Origin: Streptomyces violaceoruber
Lineage (GTDB): Bacteria; Actinomycetota; Actinomycetes; Streptomycetales; Streptomycetaceae
Assembly (NCBI GenBank): GCA_000720805.1
Contig: JODI01000062.1
Coordinates: 3,259 to 67,258, forward strand
Length of the DNA: 64,000 bases
Direction: 5' to 3'
The position numbers and the translations under genes are program-made. The notes under the pieces were generated by a model that searched no databases, was not told the origin of the DNA, and saw only the letters and a list, made by a program, of their open reading frames with translations. How positions within the stretch are numbered: position 1 is the first letter of the stretch; the number at the start of each line of letters is the position of its first letter. Shown here one piece after another: positions 35,452 to 43,588 of the stretch.

Positions 35452-35886
35452 GTGCGAAAGACAACGGGGAAGATCCTCGCGCTGGGCACCATGGCCACAC
35501 TGGCGGTGGCCGTCAGTGCCTCGCCTGCGGCTGCGGCTGACAAGACCATCCGCAACGTCAAGGGTGTGTATGGCATCAGCGGGGAGTACTGGTACAAAAG
35601 CGGGTCCTCGACGCGAAGCCTGAACTCCGTCGGGGCTCACAAGTCGGATCTCAAGAAGAAGTCGACGCTGTACGCCCGTTGGCTCTACAAGAAGCCCGGC
35701 GGCGCCTACAAGGTGGGCAAGTCCTGGAAGAAGGCGACACTGACCCGCGTGTACGACGGAACCTACGACGCCCACGCCGGCTGGGGGAAGAACAACAGCC
35801 ACACCGGGCCCAAGTTCCCCAAGAACACGGTGATCTGCACCCAGTTCAAGGGTAGCTCCACCAAGGTGTGCGCCACCCTGAAGTAG
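35452..35886 (+). CDS. Small secreted Lys-rich protein, unknown family
   Basis: A 144-residue protein with a clear Sec signal (KILALGTMATLAVAVSASPAAAA, cleavage after Ala near residue 29). The mature 115 residues are strongly basic, rich in Lys, Tyr, Trp, Ser and Gly (GEYWYKSGSS, YARWLYKKPGG, CTQFKGSSTKVCATLK), with two cysteines near the C-terminus that may form a disulfide. GTG 35452 with a close GGAAG. Codon use is less biased than its neighbours. Weakly reminiscent of small secreted bacteriocin-like proteins but no family match can be claimed. Confidence 0.8.
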   Translation: MRKTTGKILALGTMATLAVAVSASPAAAADKTIRNVKGVYGISGEYWYKSGSSTRSLNSVGAHKSDLKKKSTLYARWLYKKPGGAYKVGKSWKKATLTRVYDGTYDAHAGWGKNNSHTGPKFPKNTVICTQFKGSSTKVCATLK

Positions 35887-35892
35887 GGCGCC

Positions 35893-35914
35893 GGCAAGCG
35901 AGTACCTGCTTGCC
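35893..35914 (+). terminator. Terminator after secreted protein
   Basis: GGCAAGC (35893-35899) pairs with GCTTGCC (35908-35914) around an 8-nt loop, 7 bp after the stop. Confidence 0.65.
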
Positions 35915-35935
35915 GTGATCGATGGGATCATCCCC

Positions 35936-35986
35936 GCGGGGACCGCCGTCGTCCCGCCCCCGGGCAGGACGTGCGGCGGTCCCCGC
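35936..35986. repeat. Dispersed hairpin element, copy 2
   Basis: The same 13-bp stem as at 16406-16458 (35936-35948 with 35974-35986). The loop here differs after the shared CCCGCCCCC. Confidence 0.85.
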
Positions 35987-36177
35987 GCCACTTCTCACTG
36001 GGCGGTTCGTAAGGTGATGGCCGTTTCTGGCTGAGGTGGGAGCAAGGACGCTGGTGCCTCCGTGCTCAACACCATTCACGGCTGATCGCCGTGCCGGCCT
36101 GCGCTTGGCGGACCGTGAACGGGCTTCACCGACCCTGGCGGCTGAAGCGGTGTTCGATCACGTCACGGGCCTTGTGA

Positions 36178-36387
36178 TCAGGAGGTTGTGCGGAACAGGC
36201 CAGCCTTCACGCCGCGTATGAGGTGCGCCAACGGGGCGGTCGTGGTGGTGAGTTCGGTGTCTGGGGTGTCGCTCTCGCGGAGGTGGAGGGTGGTGGGGGT
36301 GGCGGCGAGTTCGACGCAGGTGTTTCCTTCGCCGCCGTCCGAGAAGGTCGACTTCTGCCAGCGCAGGTCGTGGTCCATGGCGTGCAT
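36178..36387 (-). CDS. DUF397 protein
   Basis: A 69-residue DUF397 protein: LRWQKSTFSDGGEGNTCVEL is the family signature and HLIRGVKAGLF the usual end. ATG 36387 is preferred over the overlapping GTG because AAGGAG then has a 5-nt spacing. It follows the XRE(DUF5753) gene with a TGATG overlap, the standard actinomycete pair, comparable to BldB/WhiJ-associated loci. The partner regulator probably binds it. Confidence 0.92.
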   Translation of the reverse strand: MHAMDHDLRWQKSTFSDGGEGNTCVELAATPTTLHLRESDTPDTELTTTTAPLAHLIRGVKAGLFRTTS

Positions 36388-37238
36388 CACAACTCCTTCG
36401 TCAAGCGGTGGATGAAGTCCCGTGACGCCGTGGGTTCCAGAGACGCCTTCTCTACTTTACGGAAGAGTGTTCGGAGCCGCCTCAACTGAGCTTCGGCGTC
36501 GATGAACATGGTTCCGCCGGGGGTGTCGCGGAACCCGGTGTCCAGTTGGGGCAGCGGACCACCCAGGTACATCATCGAGGCGCCGGCCCCGGCGAAGCCG
36601 TCCTGGTCGGTTGGGATGACCCGCACGGTGGCGTGGCCTTGCTCGATCTCGGCGAGGATGCGCAGAAGTTGAGAGACGGATGTCTTGCGGTCGGCCACGC
36701 GGATGCGTAGCGCGAACTCGTGGATGATCGTCTCGTACGGGGTCGGGTTGTCACCCTCGATGACGGCCCGCCTCCTCATCCGGTGTTCCACCCGGGGTGC
36801 CAGTTCGCTCTCCGGCAGTTCCGGACGCATGTACCTGAAAACCGCACGAGCATAGTCCGGGGTCTGGAGCAGCCCCGGAACATGGGTGATGACGACTTCC
36901 CGCAGGAATGTCGCGTGGTGCTCTGCCTCGGCCACGTCCAGGTTCACCTGGGGCAGGACTCCTCGGTACTCGTCCCACCAGCCGCGCGTGCGATCGCCTG
37001 CCATGGCCGTGAGCGCGTCGATCAAGGCTTCGTCAGTGCAGGCGTAGTGGGCTGCGAGGCGGCGGATGCGCTCCGCGCTGACGGCCGCAATGCCCGCCTC
37101 CACGTGACTCATCTGGGCGGAGGTCGAGTTCAGGAGGGCGGCCACCTCGCGGGCCTTCAGCCCTGCGGCCTCGCGCAGTTTGCGCAGCTCCGCCCCCAGA
37201 CGCACCTGGCGCGCGGTGGGGTGGCTCCTCGGTGCCAC
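36387..37238 (-). CDS. XRE-family regulator with DUF5753 domain
   Basis: A 283-residue WhiJ-like regulator. Residues about 10-65 form the XRE helix-turn-helix (LGAELRKLREAAGLKAREVA, then LNSTSAQMSHVEAGIAAVSA), the rest is DUF5753 (VITHVPGLLQTPDYARAVF). GTG 37238 has GGGAGGGG. Divergent from an ATP-binding protein gene and followed by the DUF397 gene, completing the known trio. Likely developmental or antibiotic-linked regulation. Confidence 0.92.
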   Translation of the reverse strand: MAPRSHPTARQVRLGAELRKLREAAGLKAREVAALLNSTSAQMSHVEAGIAAVSAERIRRLAAHYACTDEALIDALTAMAGDRTRGWWDEYRGVLPQVNLDVAEAEHHATFLREVVITHVPGLLQTPDYARAVFRYMRPELPESELAPRVEHRMRRRAVIEGDNPTPYETIIHEFALRIRVADRKTSVSQLLRILAEIEQGHATVRVIPTDQDGFAGAGASMMYLGGPLPQLDTGFRDTPGGTMFIDAEAQLRRLRTLFRKVEKASLEPTASRDFIHRLTKEL

Positions 37239-37442
37239 GTACCCCTCCCGTTCCAACGCCCTTGTTGCCGTGCCACGTTCGGGTGCCAGGTTACGGCAGC
37301 GGGTTGCAGAGGGGCAAATTAGTGCCCTACCGTCAGTGACGCGACATGCACGCTGCGGAAGCGCACCACTCCGTCCTGCCATGACGGCTGCGGCAATGCC
37401 ACCGCACCTCCACCCGACGAACCCCACCCTTGGAGCTGCCGC

Positions 37443-37868
37443 ATGCCCGAAACCGGAACCGAAGCCGAGTCCGAACCCTGGGAGTACTCCCTCTCCATCC
37501 CGCACGACCCCCGCGCGGTCACCGTCTGCCGCCGCACCCTCCGCTTGATCCTCACCCTGCACGGCCTGATCCGTCTCGCGGACACCGCCGAACTTTTGGC
37601 AACCGAGCTGGTCGCCAACGCCGTGCTCCACACCAAGGGTCCCGCGACCCTCCGCGTCCGCTGGTCGGCGGGGGTGCTGCGGATCGGTGCGTGGGATGCC
37701 AACCCCCAACCTCCGGAACCTCCAGGCGAATTGGCGAACCTCATGGATGCGGAGGAGGGCAGAGGCCTCGCCCTCGTGCAAGCCTGCGCCGACGTCTGGG
37801 GCTGGCACCCTCTCTCCAGGTTCGGCAACCGGGGCAAGTACGTGTGGTGCGAACTGGGGGTGGCATAG
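37443..37868 (+). CDS. HATPase-family regulatory protein
   Basis: A 141-residue HATPase_c protein (RsbW-like): ELLATELVANAVLH is the N box, WDANPQPP the modified G1 region, and EEGRGLALVQACAD the G2 region. As an isolated domain it may be an anti-sigma kinase or an ATP-binding partner of the divergent XRE protein. ATG 37443. Its stop overlaps the next gene start (TAGTG). Confidence 0.88.
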   Translation: MPETGTEAESEPWEYSLSIPHDPRAVTVCRRTLRLILTLHGLIRLADTAELLATELVANAVLHTKGPATLRVRWSAGVLRIGAWDANPQPPEPPGELANLMDAEEGRGLALVQACADVWGWHPLSRFGNRGKYVWCELGVA

Positions 37869-38791
37869 TGCCTGGCTCATCACACGAAGCCCTGCATCGG
37901 ATCTTCCAGAAGGATCCCGCGCTGCTGACCCGTGCCCTGCAACACGTCCTGCACATTCCCTTTCCCGAGCCGCGCGAGTTCGCCGCGATGAACGTGGACC
38001 TCACCGAGATCGAGCCGGTCGAGCGACGGGTGGACACGCTGTTGCGGGCGGAGACCGACGAGGGGGCCTACCTCCTGATCGTCGAGTCGCAGGGCCAGCC
38101 GGACGAGAGGAAACGCGGCAGTTGGCCGTACTACCTCAGCTACCTGTACGAGAAGTTCCGCTGCGAACCCGTACTCATCGTCATCACGCAGAACGCCGCC
38201 ACGGCCCGTTGGGCTGCGGAGCCCATTCACCTCGGCGTGCACGGGTGCCCTTCGCTGACAGTGCGCCCGTTCGTGCTGGGGCCGGGCAACGTGCCCGTGA
38301 TCGCAGACCAGCGGGAGGCCGAACGGGATGTACCTCTTGCGGTGCTTTCGGCGATGACACATGGTCGCGGCCCACAGGCCGCCGTCATACTGGAATCCCT
38401 GGCAGCCGCCCTGCGGACCATCGACGCGGACAGCGCCGCGGTCTTCGTTCAGTTCGTCGACTCATGCCTGGCAGACCGCCAGGCCCAGCAGATGTGGAGG
38501 GACCTGATGACGGCGATCCAGTACTTCTGGCGGCACCCGCTGGCCGAGCAGGTGCGTGAGGAAGGCAGGGAGGAGGGGCGCGAGGAAGGCAGGGAGGAGG
38601 GGCGCGAGGAAGGCCGTGCTTTGGAGAGGGCGCAGGTGATCCTTCGCAATCTCCGCTACCGCCAGATCGACGTCCCGGACTCCGTCCGCGAGCGCATTCT
38701 CTCCTCCACAGACATGGACGAACTCGGAACCTGGCTTGACCGCTCATACGAGGTCACTGACGCGGCGGATCTGTTCGGCGAAGGCTCCTGA
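37868..38791 (+). CDS. Rpn-like (PD-(D/E)XK-type) protein with EEGR repeats
   Basis: A 307-residue protein resembling Rpn/DUF4351-type transposase-like nucleases. The central RVDTLLRAETDEGAYLLIVE and ESQGQPDERKRG give a D...ExQ motif with a downstream acidic/basic cluster like the PD-(D/E)XK core, and YYLSYLYEKF follows. A highly charged (EEGRxEGR)n segment near residues 230-255 is predicted to be helical. GTG 37868. The C-terminal 75 residues are repeated in the next ORF. Function inferred from fold-like motifs only. Confidence 0.75.
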   Translation: MPGSSHEALHRIFQKDPALLTRALQHVLHIPFPEPREFAAMNVDLTEIEPVERRVDTLLRAETDEGAYLLIVESQGQPDERKRGSWPYYLSYLYEKFRCEPVLIVITQNAATARWAAEPIHLGVHGCPSLTVRPFVLGPGNVPVIADQREAERDVPLAVLSAMTHGRGPQAAVILESLAAALRTIDADSAAVFVQFVDSCLADRQAQQMWRDLMTAIQYFWRHPLAEQVREEGREEGREEGREEGREEGRALERAQVILRNLRYRQIDVPDSVRERILSSTDMDELGTWLDRSYEVTDAADLFGEGS

Positions 38792-38793
38792 AC

Positions 38794-39057
38794 GTGACAG
38801 GGGTCCAGTACTTCTGGCGGCACCCGTTGGCGGAACAGGTGCGCGAGGAGGGCCGAGAGGAGGGGCGACGGGAGGGCCGGGCTCAAGAGCGAGCGGCGGG
38901 CGTTCTGCGGATCCTCCGGTGGCGTCAGATCGGCGTGCCCGACGAGGTTCGCGACCGTGTCCTCTCCTCTACCGATCTGGACCAACTCGGCACCTGGCTC
39001 GACCGCTCCTACCAGGTCACCGACGCGGCGGATCTGTTCGCCGACGCCGGCGTCTGA
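38794..39057 (+). pseudogene. Partial tandem copy of the Rpn-like C-terminus
   Basis: An 87-residue ORF matching the last third of the upstream gene: QYFWRHPLAEQVREEGREEG is identical, then a charged helix and DRVLSSTDLDQLGTWLDRSY, very close to the upstream tail. The nuclease-like part is absent. It follows after 2 bp with GTG 38794. It could be the leftover of a duplicated gene or a small stand-alone protein; its intact frame favours recent duplication. Confidence 0.75.
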
Positions 39058-39084
39058 GAGGCGCGGTCACCGGGCGCACGGGCC

Positions 39085-40734
39085 TCACCCCGCCCCCGCC
39101 CGCCATCGCTGCCCCGCGCCCCCGCTCAGCGCGACCAGCGAAACCCCCTCGCCCCCGTCAGACCCACCCGGAGTGACCGCCGTCTCGATCGCGATCGCCG
39201 GTCGGATCACGCCGTCGTTGTCCACGGTGAACCGCAGGTTCTCCCCGTGGCTCCCGTCGAGCGAGTCGCACTCCCAGATGCCGACGCCCTTGTCCACGTC
39301 ACCCCGGCTGTCCAGGCAGAAGTCGGAATCGGCGGACGACTGCACGACACCCCGGTCCGCGTCGACGCGCCAGCGCTGGGTCCAGGAGGCGGTGCAGGGC
39401 GCCGTGACGACATCCGTGCCGTTCTTGAGGTCGCCGTCCACGTCCAGGCAGCGGCCCGAGGCGAGGTTCACCACCTGGGCGGAAGCGCTGCCCGGCGGTT
39501 TGGGAGGAGGCGGTGGAGGCGGCGTGGTGCGGGTCGGGGAGGGGCTTGCGGACTTTGTCGGTTTCGGAGGGGGCGAACTTCTCTTCGGGGGCGGCGGCTT
39601 GCTGGTCGCGGAGGGAGACGGGGGCGGAGGAGGTGTCGCGGTCACCGTCACCCGGGGCGGAGTCGTCGGCGTGCTCACCGCCGCTCCCGTCGACTCCCGG
39701 GACGGGGAGCCGCTGTCCTGGGTGAGCAGGAGAATGAGCAGTGGGGCGAGGGCCACACCGAGGGCCGCCGAGGCGAGCGCGAGGCGTCTGGACGGTGGCC
39801 AGATCCCGATCGCCGTACGGGACCCGCCGCCACTGCGGACACCTGCGTCGCGCGAAGCGCCGCCCCGCCGCGCCGCCCGCCGGGACCCGTCACCCGGTCG
39901 CGCCGCCTCACGGGCCCCGTACGCCGTCCCCGCCCACGGCAGCAGGCCCTCCGCCAGCGCCGTGCCCGGGGTGTCGCGCAGGGAGGTCAGTTCCTCGTAC
40001 GCCGTCGTGCAGTGGGCGCAGTGCGCCATGTGGGAGTGCAGGTCGGGGCTCTCGCGTGGGGTGTCCGGGCGTACGGCCTCCTCGATCAGGCGGCGGAAGT
40101 CACCGCAGCGCGGATCGTCGGACGCGGCGAGGCGGGCCCGGAGACAGGCCTGGGCCATGGCCTGGAGGGCCTGGTCCGTGCCGTAGGTGACGTCCTCGCG
40201 GGTGAGGCCCAGGTAGCCGGCCGTGCGGTCCGTCGGTTCCCGCTCGACGACGCCGTACCAGATGAGGCCCTGCGCCCGGGAGGGGAGGGACTGGAAGGGG
40301 GCGAGGAGGGGCGGGGGAGGCCCGTCGGGGAGCGCGGTGTTCAGGACCAGCAGCAGGCCCGGGTCGAGGCCCGCGGATCGTTCGTCCACCGCCCAGGACG
40401 CGGCCACCCGCCCGGTCAGCAGCAGGAGCCGGTGCCGCCACGGGACGCCGGGGTCGGTGCCCCGGGCCGTCTCGCGGGCCGCGAGCGTGAACGCCTGGGC
40501 CGCCAGCTGCCGTGCCGTCGACTCGCTGGTCGCGCACAGGCGGGCGTAGGCGACGACGGACGGGCGATGCCGGGCGCGGAGTTCCTGCAGGCCCAAGTAG
40601 GCGGTGGCCGTGTCGGCGCGCAGGAGTTCGGTCAGGCGGGCGTCCGAGGCGCCCGCGTACACGCCCGTGTACGTCCCCGTGCCGTAACCCCCCGCGTTCC
40701 CGACCTCGTCGTCGGTCCCGTCGGCCCGAGCCAT
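39085..40734 (-). CDS. Sigma-like/zf-HC2/ricin-domain membrane protein
   Basis: A 549-residue multidomain protein. Residues about 25-200 look like a degenerate ECF-sigma factor, with region-2-like RARHRPSVVAYARLCATSES and SLPSRAQGLIWYGVVEREP as region 4. HMAHCAHCTTAYEEL near 245 is an HxxxCxxC zf-HC2 anti-sigma motif. One transmembrane helix (about 320-345) is followed by a Pro/Thr/Ser spacer and a ricin-type beta-trefoil (about 430-549, LASGRCLDVDGDLKNGTDVV and a QRW repeat). ATG 40734 has GGAGGCGG. It probably couples extracellular carbohydrate binding to an intracellular sigma/anti-sigma module. Confidence 0.82.
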   Translation of the reverse strand: MARADGTDDEVGNAGGYGTGTYTGVYAGASDARLTELLRADTATAYLGLQELRARHRPSVVAYARLCATSESTARQLAAQAFTLAARETARGTDPGVPWRHRLLLLTGRVAASWAVDERSAGLDPGLLLVLNTALPDGPPPPLLAPFQSLPSRAQGLIWYGVVEREPTDRTAGYLGLTREDVTYGTDQALQAMAQACLRARLAASDDPRCGDFRRLIEEAVRPDTPRESPDLHSHMAHCAHCTTAYEELTSLRDTPGTALAEGLLPWAGTAYGAREAARPGDGSRRAARRGGASRDAGVRSGGGSRTAIGIWPPSRRLALASAALGVALAPLLILLLTQDSGSPSRESTGAAVSTPTTPPRVTVTATPPPPPSPSATSKPPPPKRSSPPPKPTKSASPSPTRTTPPPPPPPKPPGSASAQVVNLASGRCLDVDGDLKNGTDVVTAPCTASWTQRWRVDADRGVVQSSADSDFCLDSRGDVDKGVGIWECDSLDGSHGENLRFTVDNDGVIRPAIAIETAVTPGGSDGGEGVSLVALSGGAGQRWRAGAG

Positions 40735-40921
40735 CCGCCCGCCTCCTGCCACCCCGCTGCCGCCCCGTCCGGCCGTCCTGACGTACCAGCCAGTCTGTGA
40801 AGGGTGCCCATAGTGATGGACGGGGCCTTGGGAGGAAAGGGGTTCCTCGGGGTAATAGCAAGCTTTCGGCCGCCGGACGCACCGGTTCCACTGGATGCAC
40901 GGGGCCCACAGGGGCCCGCCG
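40735..40921. other. Intergenic region upstream of ricin-domain gene
   Basis: 187 bp that should carry the minus-strand promoter of the ricin-domain gene. No ORF is supported, and no confident promoter motif is seen. Confidence 0.4.
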
Positions 40922-40958
40922 CACGGCAACCCGGCCCATCCTGGGCCGGGTTGCCGTG
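40922..40958 (-). terminator. Terminator after sigma factor gene
   Basis: A perfect 17-bp stem (CACGGCAACCCGGCCCA at 40922-40938 with 40942-40958), loop TCC. On the minus strand it lies about 80 bp beyond the sigma factor stop. Confidence 0.85.
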
Positions 40959-41036
40959 TCACGGATGTGCGACCCCGGCGGACGCCACCGTCACTCCTCG
41001 GACGTCACGGACGTCACGGACGTCAAGGCGTCACCG

Positions 41037-41954
41037 TCACTCCTCGACGGTCAGGCCCTTGCGCAGCTTCACCAGCGTCCGCGACAGCAGCCGGGACACG
41101 TGCATCTGCGAGATGCCGAGCTCGTCGCCGATCTCGGACTGGGTCATGCCCGCGACGAAGCGCAACGACAGGATCGTGCGGTCCCGGGAGGGAAGTTCGG
41201 CGATCAGGGGCTTGAGGGACTCGACGTACTCGATGCCTTCGATTCCGTGGTCCTCGTAGCCGATACGGTCCGCGAGGGCGCCCTCGGCGTCGTCCTCCTC
41301 CGGCTGGGCGTCCAGCGAGGAGGCGGTGTACGCGTTCGACGCGGCCATGCCCTCGACGACCTCTTCCTTCGACAGGCCGAGGCGCTCCGCGAGTTCGCCC
41401 ACCGTCGGCGCGCGGTCGAACTTCTGGGCCAGCTCGTCACCGGCCTTGGCCAGGTCGAGCCGCAGTTCCTGGAGCCGGCGCGGGACGCGTACGGACCAGG
41501 AGGTGTCGCGGAAGAAACGCTTGATCTCGCCGACGATGGTTGGCATCGCGAAAGTGGGGAACTCCACTCCCCGGCTGAGTTCGAAGCGGTCGATCGCCTT
41601 GATCAGGCCGATGGTGCCGACCTGGATGATGTCCTCCATCGGCTCACTGCGGGAGCGGAAGCGGGAGGCGGCGAATTTCACGAGGGCGAGGTTGAGTTCG
41701 ACGAGCGTGTTGCGGACGTACGAGTATTCGTGGGTGCCTTCTTCCAGCGATTCCAGCCGCGCGAAGAGGGTCTTGGACAGGGCCCGTGCGTCCACCGGCC
41801 CCACCTCGTCGTAAGGCGGGATCTCCGGGAGGTCGGCGAGTACGTCGTCCGCGTCGGGACGTACGTCGCTGTCGTGCCCGATGGGATTCAGATGTTCCGG
41901 GGGGGATGTCGACGTCGCCGGATGGGTATGCGATGCGTCGAGCCGGGGTGACAT
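41037..41954 (-). CDS. sigI: SigB/SigF-family RNA polymerase sigma factor
   Basis: A 305-residue group 3 sigma factor. Region 2: EDIIQVGTIGLIKAIDRFEL and PTFAMPTIVGEIKRFFRDTS; region 3: RAPTVGELAERLGLSKEEVV; region 4: LRFVAGMTQSEIGDELGISQ and MHVSRLLSRTLVKLRKGL. ATG 41954 is chosen because GGAGG lies 6 nt upstream; ATG 41966 is alternative. Divergent STAS and HATPase genes provide the anti-anti-sigma and anti-sigma partners. Named sigI from this arrangement and the neighbourhood as remembered in S. coelicolor. Confidence 0.9.
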   Translation of the reverse strand: MSPRLDASHTHPATSTSPPEHLNPIGHDSDVRPDADDVLADLPEIPPYDEVGPVDARALSKTLFARLESLEEGTHEYSYVRNTLVELNLALVKFAASRFRSRSEPMEDIIQVGTIGLIKAIDRFELSRGVEFPTFAMPTIVGEIKRFFRDTSWSVRVPRRLQELRLDLAKAGDELAQKFDRAPTVGELAERLGLSKEEVVEGMAASNAYTASSLDAQPEEDDAEGALADRIGYEDHGIEGIEYVESLKPLIAELPSRDRTILSLRFVAGMTQSEIGDELGISQMHVSRLLSRTLVKLRKGLTVEE

Positions 41955-42204
41955 GATGTCCTCCATCGTTCTCGGCATAAGGCTGCCGAAGCCAGTTCCG
42001 TGCACTGCGGTGTGCGGCGCCTCCAAAGCCGGCCGTGTCGGGTACGTGTATCTACTAGCCCTACCCGCTTTCCTGAGCCCTCCGCAAGTGTGTTCTGTTG
42101 GTATATGTCCGTTTGCGTGTGATTGTTCGGGTGTCGGGGAGTGTGGAGAAGGCGTAGTGTTCGAGGGCGTCATCAGCAGCCACGACGTCGGGAGAGAGAG
42201 ACGC

Positions 42205-42600
42205 ATGGACCGCGGGACAGTCGGCAGCGCACAGTCGGGCCGGCTTCTGGTGGAGGTGCGAGAAGAGGGCCCTAGTGCTGTCGTGACTCCGGCGGGTGAG
42301 TTGGATCACCACACCGCCGATCTGCTGCGCGAGCCCCTCGACGACTGCCTCGCCAAGGGATTCAGTCGACTGGTGGTCGACTGCTCACGCCTGGAGTTCT
42401 GCGACTCCACGGGGTTGAACGTGCTGCTGGGTGCGCGACTGAAGGCGGAGGCGGCCGGGGGTGGGGTGCATCTGGCGGGGATGCTGCCCGTGGTCTCGCG
42501 TGTCTTCGAGATTACGGGGGCGGATGCGGTCTTCACTGTCCATGACACCTTGGAAGCGGCTCTGGCCGACGGGCCGGGCGAGGCCGAAGAGGCCGGTTGA
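42205..42600 (+). CDS. STAS-domain anti-anti-sigma factor
   Basis: A 131-residue SpoIIAA/RsbV-like protein: PSAVVTPAGELDHHTADLLR and VDCSRLEFCDSTGLNVLLGA, the latter with the phosphorylatable Ser. Unphosphorylated, it should bind the downstream HATPase anti-sigma factor and free the divergent sigma factor. ATG 42205 has GGGAGAGAG. The start at 41881 in the same frame is a shadow of the sigma region. Confidence 0.92.
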   Translation: MDRGTVGSAQSGRLLVEVREEGPSAVVTPAGELDHHTADLLREPLDDCLAKGFSRLVVDCSRLEFCDSTGLNVLLGARLKAEAAGGGVHLAGMLPVVSRVFEITGADAVFTVHDTLEAALADGPGEAEEAG

Positions 42601-42829
42601 CGCGCCCGGCCGGGATGATGCCTCGCTCGTCACCCTGGGGCCGGCGCTTTCCGGGCGTCACGCCCCGTGTGTCGAAAGACAGGGGTGTTCGACCGGTCGG
42701 CCCGGGCAGGAGACATCCGTACTGACTGTGCGGGAACCCGGCCGACCGTGCGGGAAACCCGATCGGTCGTACCGGCCGAGCAGTGATGTTGAGAATCGTG
42801 AACTGGTGAATCGGTGAGGTGAAGCGCTG

Positions 42830-43366
42830 ATGAGCACCACCCGGCCTTACCCGCCGGGCGACCGCGGCCCGGAGCCCAGCGGCGCTTCCGGGGCGTCCGA
42901 GGGGGGCGTGCCGGCGACCGGGGCGTCCGGTGGGGGCGCGGCCGTGTCGTCGGGGGGACGTCAGGTCCGCAGGCTGAGGTTCGACGACGAGAGCGGAGTC
43001 GTGCCGCTCGCCCGCGACTTCACCCGCCAGGCGCTGTACGCGTGGGGCTGGCTGCCCGCCGCCACCGCCGACCAGCGGGCCGCCGCCGAGGACGTGCTGC
43101 TCGTCGTGTCCGAGCTGGTCACCAACGCCTGCCTGCACGCCGAAGGCCCGGACGAGCTGTGGATCACCTGCGACAACAAGGTGATCCGCCTCGAGGTCTC
43201 CGACAAGGGCACCGGTCAGCCGGCCCCGCGCACACCGCACCGCGCCGGCCGCCCCGGCGGTCACGGCATGTTCATCGTGCAGCGGCTGTGCCTGGACTGG
43301 GGCGTCGTGCGCGCCCCCGGGGTCGCCGGCAAGACGGTATGGGCCGAGCTGGGGGCGCCTGCCTAG
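42830..43366 (+). CDS. HATPase anti-sigma factor (RsbW/SpoIIAB type)
   Basis: A 178-residue kinase-fold protein. After a 45-residue Gly/Ser/Pro-rich leader, the core has VLLVVSELVTNACLHAEG (N box), LEVSDKGTGQP (G1) and GGHGMFIVQRL (G2). ATG 42830 with GAGGTGAAG. It should phosphorylate the STAS protein and bind the sigma factor, making with them a partner-switching unit. Confidence 0.9.
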   Translation: MSTTRPYPPGDRGPEPSGASGASEGGVPATGASGGGAAVSSGGRQVRRLRFDDESGVVPLARDFTRQALYAWGWLPAATADQRAAAEDVLLVVSELVTNACLHAEGPDELWITCDNKVIRLEVSDKGTGQPAPRTPHRAGRPGGHGMFIVQRLCLDWGVVRAPGVAGKTVWAELGAPA

Positions 43367-43588
43367 GCCCCGGGCGGCCCGGAGACCCGCGGCCCAGGGT
43401 TACCCACGGTTCGACCTGATCTCCGACCCTTCTTCATACGTCTCTTCACACGTCACGTCACCCGCGCCGGATCACCACAGATCCGGCGCTCCCTGTGTCT
43501 TCCCTCCTCTGGGCCCCGGGCGTACCTTGACGGCCGATCTGATGTGCCGTCAGGAACCTTCAGGAACGCCTGCAGGAATGAGGGGACA

